Below are positions 28,521 through 36,235 of a DNA stretch of 64,000 bases, in pieces. Positions within the stretch are counted from its first letter, which is position 1; each line of letters opens with the position of its first letter. Under the pieces are notes generated by a model. It saw only the letters and a program-made list of their open reading frames with translations. It did not search any database and was not told where the DNA came from. The stretch is from Sinomonas atrocyanea. Its GTDB lineage: Bacteria > Actinomycetota > Actinomycetes > Actinomycetales > Micrococcaceae. Made by a program: the position numbers and the translations under genes. The stretch is taken from contig NZ_CP014518.1 of assembly GCF_001577305.1 (NCBI RefSeq), positions 2,108,001-2,172,000 on the forward strand, written 5' to 3'.

Positions 28521-29930
28521 ATGCCCTTTCTGGACCGGCTCGCGCGGTGGGCCGCCGAGAAGCCGCATGAGCCCGCGGTCGTCTGCGGGCGCGAACGGCT
28601 CTCGTGGGCGCAGCTGCACGACGCCGCCGCGGCGCTCGCCGCCTCGGGTGATCCCACCGGGGTGCTCCGGGCGCCCAACAGCGTGGACTTCGCCGTGCGC
28701 TGGGCGGCCGGGGTCGCCGGAGAGCGCGAGTGCGCCGTCCTCGACCCGGCCTGGCCCGACGAGCTGGCCCGGGACGTCGAGGAGCGCCTGGCCGCCCGCT
28801 GGGGTGCGCCCGCCGGGGGGCGCCTGGAGCCCGCCGAGCTCGCGGACGGCAGCGGCGCCTCGACCTTCCTCGTGGGCCTCACCTCGGGCACAACGAGCGT
28901 GCCGAAGGGCTTCAGCCGCTCCCGCGCCTCCTGGGCGCGCTCCTTCGCGGCGTCGGCCGCGGCGTTCGGACTCACTCCCGCCGATCGCGTCCTCGCCCCC
29001 GGCCCGCTCTCGGCGAGCCTGAACCTCTACACGCTCTCCGAATGCCTCTGGGCCGGAGCGGCGTTCCACACGCTGCCCGGGTTCGACGTGGGGGACGCGC
29101 ACGCCGAGGTCACCCTGCGCGGCATCACGCGCCTGGTGCTCGTGCCGACCATGCTCCGCGTCCTCGCCGAACGCGGCCTGGCCGGGGACGTCGACGCGAG
29201 CGGGGTGAGCGCCGTGGTGTGCTCGGGCCAGAAGCTCGACCGCCGCACCCTCGAGGCGGTGCGGCGCTGGGCACCCCGGGCGGTCGTCTGGGAGTACTAC
29301 GGCGCCTCCGAGCTCAGCTTCGTCGCCTCGAGCCGCCACGATCCGGGCACGGCCGGGACCGAGGTGGGGACCGGCGTCGGCCGCGCCTTCGAAGGCGTCG
29401 AGCTGGCCATCCTCGACGACGCGGGCGCGCCCGTCCCCGACGGGCAGACCGGCAACATCTGCGTGCGCAGCCCCCTCGTCTCCGACGGCTACGTGTGGGG
29501 CGACGACGGGAAGGCGTTCACCCGGCTCGGCGACTGGTGCACGGTGCGCGACCAGGGCTTCCTCGCCGACGGCGAGCTCCATGTCCTCGGCCGCACCCAG
29601 GACATGGTCAACACCGGCGGCCACAACGTGTACCCGCACGAGGTCGAGGCCGCTCTGGCCATGATCCCGGGCGTCGCGGAGGTCGTGGTCGCGGGGATCC
29701 CGGACGACGTGCGCGGCCAGCGCATCGTCGCGGGAATCGTGCCCGCCCACGCTGGCCTGTGCCAGCTCCAGCTCCGCGCAGGCCTCGAAGGACGGCTCGC
29801 GCCGGCGAAGCGGCCGCTCGAGTACGTCGAGCTCGACGAGCTGCCCGTCACCGAGCGCGGCAAGCTCTCCAGGACCGAGTTCCAGCGATGGGTGCTCGAG
29901 GGGGACCCGCGTGCCCGCCGCCTGGCCTAG
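28521..29930 (+). CDS. AMP-forming acyl-CoA synthetase, YhfT-like
   Basis: Activates a carboxylic acid to an acyl-adenylate and then to the CoA thioester. The 469-residue protein is compact. It shows the phosphate loop SGTTSVPKG, the adenine-side motif YYGASELSF, the hinge region VLGRTQDMVNTGGHNVYPHEVE and a C-terminal GKLSR carrying the catalytic lysine. Its partner is a thiolase overlapping by 20 nt, next to bioNMY. The same trio (YhfT ligase, YhfS thiolase, YhfU=BioY) occurs in Bacillus under biotin control, so a substrate linked to biotin or pimelate metabolism is a reasonable inference, not shown. Confidence 0.87.
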   Translation: MPFLDRLARWAAEKPHEPAVVCGRERLSWAQLHDAAAALAASGDPTGVLRAPNSVDFAVRWAAGVAGERECAVLDPAWPDELARDVEERLAARWGAPAGGRLEPAELADGSGASTFLVGLTSGTTSVPKGFSRSRASWARSFAASAAAFGLTPADRVLAPGPLSASLNLYTLSECLWAGAAFHTLPGFDVGDAHAEVTLRGITRLVLVPTMLRVLAERGLAGDVDASGVSAVVCSGQKLDRRTLEAVRRWAPRAVVWEYYGASELSFVASSRHDPGTAGTEVGTGVGRAFEGVELAILDDAGAPVPDGQTGNICVRSPLVSDGYVWGDDGKAFTRLGDWCTVRDQGFLADGELHVLGRTQDMVNTGGHNVYPHEVEAALAMIPGVAEVVVAGIPDDVRGQRIVAGIVPAHAGLCQLQLRAGLEGRLAPAKRPLEYVELDELPVTERGKLSRTEFQRWVLEGDPRARRLA

Positions 29931-31125
29931 CCCGGAGGGGGCGCCGCTCGTCCTCGAGGGCCTGCGGACCCCGCTGGCCCGCGCCGGGACGCTCTTCGCC
30001 GGGGTGCCGGTCCACGAGCTCCTTGCCCCCGTCCTGTCTACTCTCGTGGACAGGGCCGGCGGGTCCGCCGAGGACGTCGCCGACGTCGTGATCGGCAACG
30101 CCGCCGGCGGCGGGGGCAACCTGGCCCGCCTCGCCGCGCTCACGGCCGGCCTGCCCGAGCGGCTCCCCGGCATCACCGTGGACCGGCAGTGCGGCTCGGG
30201 CCTCGACGCGATCGTGCTCGCCTGCCGTCTCGTGCAGGCCGGTGCGGGCGCGGCGTACCTCGCCGGGGGAGCGGAGTCGGTCAGCACCGCCCCGGTGCGC
30301 GGGCGGCGGCGCCCGGACGGCTCCCTCGAGTTCTACCGCCGCGCCCAGCATGCCCCCTCGGTGGCGGGCGCCGCCGAGCCCACCGACCCCGACATGGGGT
30401 TCGCCGCGGAGACGGTGGCCCGCGAGGCCGGCGTCAGCCGCGAGCGCCAGGACGCCTTCGCGCTGCGCAGCCACGCCCGCGCGCTGGGGGCCGCGGCATC
30501 CGGCGCGTTCGACGGCGAACTGGTCGCCGTCCGCGCTCCCGGCGCCGAGGACTGGGTCACCGCGGACAACGGCCCGCGCGCCCGGCTCGACGCGCGGCTG
30601 CTCGCCCGGTTCCCGGCGGCGTTCGTGCCGGGCGGCACGGTGACGGCCGGCAACTCGTGCTCCGACGCCGACGGCGCCGCGGCCACGCTCGTGGCCGGCC
30701 CCGGTTCCGGACTTGCGCCCCGCCCGGGCTGCGCGGCCCTGGCCTTCCTCGGCGCCGAGACCGTGGGGGTGGATCCGCGCCGCCTCGGGCTCGGTGCGGC
30801 GGCAGCGGCCGAGCGGCTCCTGGCCCGGCACGGCGTGCCCGCCGGCGAGGTCTCCGCGATCGAGTTCAACGAGGCCTTCGCGGGACAGGTCCTCGCGTGC
30901 ACGGACCGGCTCGGGCTGGCGGGGGAGGACCTGGACCGGGTGCTCAACACCGAGGGCGGCGCGCTCGCCCTCGGACACGCCTACGGGGCCTCGGGCGCGG
31001 TCTCGGTGGTCCGGCTCCTCGCCCGGGCCCAGCGGCTGCCCGCCGGGTCGCTCTGCCTCGCGATGATCAGCTCCGCCGGGGGCATCGGCACCGCCGCACT
31101 GTTCGCGACCGTGCGCACTCCCTGA
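29911..31125 (+). CDS. Thiolase-family protein, YhfS-like, missing one catalytic Cys
   Basis: Thiolase fold enzyme of 404 residues. The acyl-accepting cysteine is present (Cys94 in DRQCGSGLDAI), as are the NEAFA motif and the active-site His356 in GGALALGHAYGASGA. The second catalytic cysteine of the C-terminal CxGGGxG motif is Ser387 here (MISSAGGIG). Normal thiolysis or condensation may therefore be impaired or altered. GTG 29911 has GAGGGGGA just upstream and overlaps the ligase end, so the two are coupled. Function is likely acyl transfer tied to the ligase product. Confidence 0.85.
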   Translation: MPAAWPSPEGAPLVLEGLRTPLARAGTLFAGVPVHELLAPVLSTLVDRAGGSAEDVADVVIGNAAGGGGNLARLAALTAGLPERLPGITVDRQCGSGLDAIVLACRLVQAGAGAAYLAGGAESVSTAPVRGRRRPDGSLEFYRRAQHAPSVAGAAEPTDPDMGFAAETVAREAGVSRERQDAFALRSHARALGAAASGAFDGELVAVRAPGAEDWVTADNGPRARLDARLLARFPAAFVPGGTVTAGNSCSDADGAAATLVAGPGSGLAPRPGCAALAFLGAETVGVDPRRLGLGAAAAAERLLARHGVPAGEVSAIEFNEAFAGQVLACTDRLGLAGEDLDRVLNTEGGALALGHAYGASGAVSVVRLLARAQRLPAGSLCLAMISSAGGIGTAALFATVRTP

Positions 31126-31158
31126 CCGGCCCGGTCGCCCCGGCCGATCCCCGGCGGC

Positions 31159-31779
31159 TCAGTCGTCGCCGAGTCCCCGGGCCGCCAGGGCGTCTCCGGT
31201 GCGCCGGGCGTAGGCCACGGCGGCCAGCACCACCGGCACGGTCCGCGCGCGCACGCTGCGCTCGAGGCCGCGGGCGCGGGCGGCGTCGCCCACCTCCGCG
31301 AACGATCCGGCGAGGACGGGGATGCTGCGCACCATGATGGCGATCGCGAGGGCGAACCTCTCGGGGTCGGCACCCAGGCGCCGGAACGGCCGCGCGAGGG
31401 AGGCGACGGCGTCGAGCAGGTCTTGGAGCGGCACCGTGGCGGTGAGCAGGCCCGCCGCCACGAAGCACAGGAGGAGGTTCGCCACGATCCGGCCGGCCGC
31501 CGCCGGACCCTGCTGCCACCACTGGAACGCGAAGAGCACGACGGCGAGGGGCAGCACGAGCCTCCAGGAGGCAGCGAGCCTGCGGACGCCGAGGCCGGCC
31601 GAGAGCCAGGCGAGCACCACGGCGCCCAGCGCGGCGCAGGAGGCGCGCCAGTCCAGCAGGACGAAGCTCGCCGCGCCGGCCGCCACCACGCCGGCGAACT
31701 TGGCCCACAGCGGGGTGCGGTGCAGCCACGAGTCGCCGTGGACGTAGCCGGCGAGCAGCCCGGCCGCGGGGCGGCGCAT
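31159..31779 (-). CDS. bioN: BioN, ECF transporter T component for biotin
   Basis: Transmembrane coupling protein of the energy-coupling-factor biotin transporter. The 206-residue protein has about five hydrophobic segments and the T-component coupling motif with Ala-Arg-Gly (DAARARGLERS). ATG 31779 overlaps the bioM stop (TGATG). Order bioY-bioM-bioN on the minus strand. The neighbouring BioY gives the substrate. Confidence 0.92.
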   Translation of the reverse strand: MRRPAAGLLAGYVHGDSWLHRTPLWAKFAGVVAAGAASFVLLDWRASCAALGAVVLAWLSAGLGVRRLAASWRLVLPLAVVLFAFQWWQQGPAAAGRIVANLLLCFVAAGLLTATVPLQDLLDAVASLARPFRRLGADPERFALAIAIMVRSIPVLAGSFAEVGDAARARGLERSVRARTVPVVLAAVAYARRTGDALAARGLGDD

Positions 31780-32552
31780 CAGGCGTGCCCCCGCGCGGGC
31801 CGGGCCGGTTGGTCGAGGCACAGCTGCCGGTAGAAGGCAACGGCGGCCGCCGGGTCGCCGTCGAACGCGATGCCCCCGTCCTCGACCACGAGCACGCGGT
31901 CGGCGTCCGCCGCCAGATCGAGGTCGTGGGTCGAAAGGATGACCTGCTCGCGGAGGGAGGCCAGGGTCCGCCGCAGCAGCTCGCGGTTGCGCAGGTCGAG
32001 CAGGGTCGAGGGCTCATCGAGCACGAGCACCTCGGGCCCGACCGCCAGCACCGCGGCGAGTGCCATCAGCTGGCGCTCGCCGCCGGAGAGCTCGTGCACG
32101 CTCTGGTCCGCGAGCGGACCCAGGCCGAACCGGTCCAGCACCGCCTGGGCGGCGCGGGCGCGCTCGGCCCGCCCGGGATGACGGCGCCGCAGCGAGAGTT
32201 CGACGTCCTCCCGCCCCGTGGGCATGACGAGCTGCGAGAGCGGGTCAGTGAACACGAACCCGACCCGCTGGCGCACGGCACGGACCTCGCGGACGGTGTC
32301 CAGGCCGTGCACCGCGACGGACCCCGAGCTGGGCGCGACGAGTCCGTTGAGCAGGCGCAGGAGGGTGGACTTGCCGGAGCCGTTGGCCCCGATCACGGCG
32401 ATGCGCGGCTCGGTGAGCACCAGGTCGATGCCGTGGAGGAGGACCTTCTGGGCGGGAGCGCCGGGCTGCGGATCGTCGACGGGCACGACGACGCCCACGT
32501 CCGCGAGCCCGATCCCGCCGTGAGTGCCGTGGCCTGCGTGCTGGGTCGACAT
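31779..32552 (-). CDS. bioM: BioM, ECF transporter ATPase for biotin
   Basis: ABC-type ATPase driving biotin uptake with BioN and BioY. The 257-residue protein has Walker A GANGSGKST, Q-loop region FVFTDPLSQLVMP typical of ECF ATPases, signature ELSGGERQ, Walker B VLVLDEPSTLLD and H-loop STHDLDL. The N-terminal 30 residues include a His/Gly-rich HAGHGTHGG stretch. ATG 32552 is 5 nt after bioY. The frame remains open far upstream through bioY and the dehydrogenase, but that is a chance consequence of high GC. Confidence 0.93.
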   Translation of the reverse strand: MSTQHAGHGTHGGIGLADVGVVVPVDDPQPGAPAQKVLLHGIDLVLTEPRIAVIGANGSGKSTLLRLLNGLVAPSSGSVAVHGLDTVREVRAVRQRVGFVFTDPLSQLVMPTGREDVELSLRRRHPGRAERARAAQAVLDRFGLGPLADQSVHELSGGERQLMALAAVLAVGPEVLVLDEPSTLLDLRNRELLRRTLASLREQVILSTHDLDLAADADRVLVVEDGGIAFDGDPAAAVAFYRQLCLDQPARPARGHA

Positions 32553-32557
32553 CGCGG

Positions 32558-33199
32558 TCACTTCACGCGCCGCACGAGGACATCGGGGAAGGCCCGGTGC
32601 ACGGCGACCGCCGCCACCGCCGCCACGGCGTTCTTGAGGATGTCGCCGGGATAGTAGACGAGGTCGGCGGCGAACGCCGCCGGCCAGGACAGCTTGAGGT
32701 TGACCACCATGCCCAGCGCACCGAACGTGTGCACCGCCACCACCGAGACCACCGTGGCGGCGAGGAAGAACCACACCGCCCGGCGCCTGGCCGGCAGCCT
32801 TCGGATGATCAGCTGCGCGGCGATGCCCACAAGGAGGGCGGCGAGGAGGAACCCGATGATGTACCCGGCGGACCCGCCGGCGAGGACCTGCAGGCCGGCG
32901 CGGCCGCCGGAGAAGATCGGCAGGCCCGCGAAGGCGACCACGAGGTAGAGGGCCACCGCGGCGGCTGCCCGGGCGCCGCCCAGCACGAGGCCGGTGAGCA
33001 TGACGGCGAGCGTCTGGAGCGTGATGGGCACGCCGAAGCTCCCGACGGGGATGCCCGGGACGATCGCTGAGGCGGCGATGAGGGCGGCGAACACGGCGAC
33101 GAGGGCCAGCGACTGGGAGTCCCACAGCTTCTGCGGGACGCGGGGGCTGCCCTCTCCGGCCCGCTGCGGGTGCGGCGCCCGGGTCCTCTGATGGCTCAT
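32558..33199 (-). CDS. bioY: BioY, biotin-binding S component
   Basis: High-affinity biotin-binding membrane protein of the ECF transporter. The 213-residue protein has an N-terminal charged region and six hydrophobic helices with the BioY signatures VPITLQTLAVMLTGLVLGG and GRAGLQVLAGGSAGYIIGF, and VYYPGDILKN near the end. ATG 33199 has AGGAGG 4 nt upstream. An inverted repeat lies directly before the ribosome-binding site. Confidence 0.96.
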   Translation of the reverse strand: MSHQRTRAPHPQRAGEGSPRVPQKLWDSQSLALVAVFAALIAASAIVPGIPVGSFGVPITLQTLAVMLTGLVLGGARAAAAVALYLVVAFAGLPIFSGGRAGLQVLAGGSAGYIIGFLLAALLVGIAAQLIIRRLPARRRAVWFFLAATVVSVVAVHTFGALGMVVNLKLSWPAAFAADLVYYPGDILKNAVAAVAAVAVHRAFPDVLVRRVK

Positions 33200-33207
33200 C
33201 GTTCCTC

Positions 33208-33230
33208 CTGGCAGTGACTGGCTCTGTCAG
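33208..33230 (-). promoter_or_regulatory. Inverted repeat in front of bioY, candidate biotin operator
   Basis: CTGGCAG-N9-CTGTCAG (one mismatch between 7-bp arms) abuts the bioY ribosome-binding site. Actinobacterial biotin genes are often controlled by BioQ or BirA; the sequence does not match a site I can name, so the operator role is inferred from position only. Confidence 0.25.
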
Positions 33231-33304
33231 AAGGGTACGGAGCGGGCACCCGCCCCGTTTTGTAGGCGGCCCACGATGGCACGGCGCCGGGCGTTGGCGG
33301 GTGG

Positions 33305-34352
33305 CTACAAAGAGCCTCGGCCCGGACGGATCATCGTGATGCCCGCGACGTCCGCCGAGTCGAAGACGGGCAGCAGGGCGGCGGCCTCGTCGAAACCGAT
33401 GACCCGCTCGATGAGCTCCTGCGGGCGCAGCGCTCCCGAGGCGATCAGGTCGAGCATCGCCGGGTAGTCGGCGGCGGCCATGCCGTGGCTGCCGAACACA
33501 TCGAGCTCCCAGGCGATCACCCGCGCCATGGGCACGCGCGGGTCGCCTCCCACCGGGGGCAGGAGGCCGATCTGCACGTGCCGGCCCCGGCGGCGCAGGC
33601 TCAGGAGGGCATCCGCGCAGGTCTGCTCGCTGCCGACGGCGTCGACGGAGACCTGGCTCCCGCCGTGGGTGAGGGCCCGCCACCCTGGCCGGGACGTCGG
33701 AGCCGTCCGCGAGGAGGACGTGGTCCGCGCCGAGGGCCGTGGCCGCGGCGAGCGCTCCGGCGTTCCGGTCGACGGCGATGACGTGGGCGCCGAGGGCCTT
33801 CGCGATCATGACCGCGCTGAGGCCGACGCCGCCGGCCCCCACCACGGTCAGCCATTCGCCGGCGGCGAGGTGTGCCCGGCTGGTGAGCGCCCGGAACGCC
33901 GTCGCGAACCGGCAGCCGAGGCTCGCCGCCGCCTCGAAGTCCACGCCCTCGGGGATGGCGACGAGGTTGGTGTCCGCCGCGTGCACGACGACGCGCTCAG
34001 CGAAGGACCCCCAGTGCGTGAAGCCCGGCTGCTCCTGGTCGGGGCAGACCTGGGCGTTGCCGGACAGACACCATTCGCAGGTCCCGCAGCCCTCGACGAA
34101 CGGGGCGGTGACGCGGTCGCCGACCGTCCACGTCGTGACGCCCGGGCCCACCGCGGCGATGACACCGGCGAACTCGTGCCCGGGGACGTGGGGGAGCGCG
34201 ACGTCGTCGTGCCCGGCCCACGCGTGCCAGTCGCTGCGGCACAGCCCGGTGGCTGCCACCGCGACGACGACCCCGCCCTCCGGCACCTCGGGCTCTGCGA
34301 CCTCGCGCACGGCGAGCGGTCCTGCGATGTCGTCCATGACGATGGCGAGCAT
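33305..34352 (-). pseudogene. Zinc-dependent alcohol dehydrogenase with a frameshift
   Basis: Medium-chain zinc alcohol dehydrogenase, about 349 residues if repaired. The 5' part (ATG 34352, AGGAGG upstream) encodes catalytic zinc ligands Cys38 and His59-Glu60, structural zinc cysteines 89, 92, 95 and 103 (CGTCEWC), and the Rossmann loop VGAGGVGLSAVMIA. Near 33680 an extra base in the GGTGGCGGGCCC run shifts the frame. The correct continuation (ALTHGGSQVSVDAVGSEQ, QIGLLPPVGGDP, to the TAG at 33305) lies in the next frame. The gene is either inactive or a one-base assembly error; everything else looks intact. Confidence 0.8.
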
Positions 34353-34456
34353 GGTCCTCCTAAGCTGCAGTTGCGGGCGGCCCTCGTCCGGCCGCGTCCG
34401 CTCCTGCGGCATCGTCTCACGCCGGGCGCCGGCGTTTCCCCTGACCCCGCGTCGGG

Positions 34457-34462
34457 TAGGGC
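34457..34462 (+). promoter_or_regulatory. Possible -10 element of recQ
   Basis: TAGGGC (last base off consensus) with the same 6-nt spacing to ATG 34469 as other leaderless genes here. Confidence 0.3.
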
Positions 34463-34468
34463 GGATGG

Positions 34469-36127
34469 ATGGAAGACACGACCGGCGCGCTGCGGCGCAT
34501 CGCCCGCGAAGCCTTCGGCATCGAGACGTGGCGGGAGGGCCAGTTCGAGGCCGTCCGGGCGGCGGCGGAGGGCCGCGACGTCCTGGCCGTGATGCCCACG
34601 GGGCACGGCAAGTCGGCGATCTACCAGGTGCCCGGAGCGGTGCTGCCGGGCGTGACCGTGGTGGTCAGCCCGCTGGTCGCGCTGCAGGCGGATCAGGCCC
34701 GGGCCCTCGACGCCGCGCTCGGCGACGGCACCGCCGTCGTGCTCAACTCGATGGTGCGGGCACCGGCTGAACGGGCCGCGTGGGAGGCCCTCGCCGCCGG
34801 CACGGCCCGCTTCGTGTTCCTGGCGCCGGAGCAGCTCGCGCGCGAGGAGACGGTCTCGCGCCTCGCCGAGCTGGAGCCGAGGCTGTTCGTGGTGGACGAG
34901 GCCCACTGCGTCTCGGCGTGGGGACACGACTTCCGTCCCGACTACCTCGTGCTCCAGGACGTGCGCCGCCGCCTGGGCAGCCCGCCCGCGATCGCCCTCA
35001 CGGCCACGGCCTCGCCCCACACGCGCGCCGAGATCGTCGAGCGGCTCGGCCTGGCCGACCCGCTGGTCCTCGTCCAGAGCTTCGACCGGCCCGAGATCGA
35101 GCTGCGGGTCCAGCGGCACGAGAGCGAGGACGGCAAGCGCGCCGCCGTGCTCAGCCAGGTCGCCTCGCTCGACGGCCCCGGCCTCGTGTACGTCGCCACC
35201 CGGAGGGAGAGCGAGGAGCTCGCCGCAGCGCTCGCCGGCAAAGGGCTGGCCGCGGCCGCCTACCATTCCGGCCTCCGGGCCGCAGACCGCGCATCGGTCC
35301 ATGCCCGGTTCCTCGAGGGGAGCCCGGGGGAGCAGCTCGACGTCGTCGTGGCCACGACCGCGTTCGGGATGGGGATCGACAAGCCCGACGTCCGGTTCGT
35401 GGTCCACGCCGACATCCCGGACTCCCTGGACAGCTACTACCAGGAGATCGGGCGCGCGGGCAGGGACGGCGGGGCTGCCCTCGCAGTCCTGCACTACCGG
35501 CCCGAAGACCTGGGGCTCAAGCGGTTCTTCGCCGGCGGCCACGTGCCCGAGGACCAGGTGGCGAGCGTGTTCGAGGCCGTCCGGGCTCTGGGTCCGGCCC
35601 GGGCGGCCACCCTCCGGGAGCGCACCGGCCTGTCGCCGCGCGCCCAGTCCCGCATCCTGAACCTGCTCGTGCACAGCGGGAGCGTGCACGCGGGGCGGTC
35701 CGGGTACCGCGCGTCGGGCGGCGTCGGCTCCGGGGACGCGGTCAGCCGGGCGCGCGCCGAGGAGGAGTCCCGGCAGCGCGTCGACGCCTCCCGCATCGAG
35801 ATGGCCCGGGGCTACGCGGAGACGGACGGCTGCCGCCGCCACTGGCTCCTGAACTACTTCGGCGAGGATGCCCCGTCCTGGTGCGGGACCTGCGACCGCT
35901 GCGAAGAGGACGGGAGCAGGGAACAGGCCCGCGAGCACGAGGCCAACGTCCCGGAGGGCTGGTCGATGCAGGACCCCGTCCGCCACCGGGACTGGGGCGC
36001 CGGCCTGGTGATGGGGGTCGAGTCGGACAGGATCACGGTGCTCTTCGACTCCGTCGGATACAAGGAGCTCGCCCTCTCGGCCATCGACGGGGATGAGCGG
36101 CTGCTGGTCCACGCCGAACACGCCTGA
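34469..36127 (+). CDS. recQ: RecQ-family ATP-dependent DNA helicase with extra C-terminal domain
   Basis: 3'-5' DNA helicase in recombination and replication-fork repair. The 552-residue protein has helicase motifs I (MPTGHGKS), II (DEAH), III (ALTATASP) and VI (YYQEIGRAGRDG). A RecQ zinc subdomain follows near residues 455-478 (CRRHW...CGTCDRC). There is no HRDC domain. Instead residues about 500-548 (VRHRDWGAGLVMG, then VLFDSVGYKELAL) resemble the Tudor-like C-terminal module of UvrD/PcrA helicases that contacts RNA polymerase. It is divergent from the dehydrogenase and 108 nt before the formate dehydrogenase genes. Confidence 0.93.
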   Translation: MEDTTGALRRIAREAFGIETWREGQFEAVRAAAEGRDVLAVMPTGHGKSAIYQVPGAVLPGVTVVVSPLVALQADQARALDAALGDGTAVVLNSMVRAPAERAAWEALAAGTARFVFLAPEQLAREETVSRLAELEPRLFVVDEAHCVSAWGHDFRPDYLVLQDVRRRLGSPPAIALTATASPHTRAEIVERLGLADPLVLVQSFDRPEIELRVQRHESEDGKRAAVLSQVASLDGPGLVYVATRRESEELAAALAGKGLAAAAYHSGLRAADRASVHARFLEGSPGEQLDVVVATTAFGMGIDKPDVRFVVHADIPDSLDSYYQEIGRAGRDGGAALAVLHYRPEDLGLKRFFAGGHVPEDQVASVFEAVRALGPARAATLRERTGLSPRAQSRILNLLVHSGSVHAGRSGYRASGGVGSGDAVSRARAEEESRQRVDASRIEMARGYAETDGCRRHWLLNYFGEDAPSWCGTCDRCEEDGSREQAREHEANVPEGWSMQDPVRHRDWGAGLVMGVESDRITVLFDSVGYKELALSAIDGDERLLVHAEHA

Positions 36128-36235
36128 TTGACCTGGCCTCTGGCGGGGCATGGAGAGGGCGGGGCTAGTATGGCTCCCGTCCGCCGCGTGATGCCGGTCA
36201 CGCAGCGATGGCACTGCGACCGGGAGGGGTTTCCC

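Noticed and set aside
27033..30287. Long minus-strand open frame over the DUF59, ypfJ-like and ligase region
   Set aside because: Same reason: a high-GC shadow; only the 27542-28444 frame encodes recognisable protein on that strand.
33258..33310. TTTGTAG/CTACAAA inverted repeat between bioY and the dehydrogenase
   Set aside because: Only 7 bp with a loop of nearly 40 nt, partly inside the dehydrogenase stop codon; weak evidence for any structure.
31779..34412. One uninterrupted minus-strand frame joining the dehydrogenase N terminus to bioM, suggesting a fusion protein
   Set aside because: Between the two the frame reads out of phase through the dehydrogenase 3' part and bioY; it is open only because of high GC after the frameshift.
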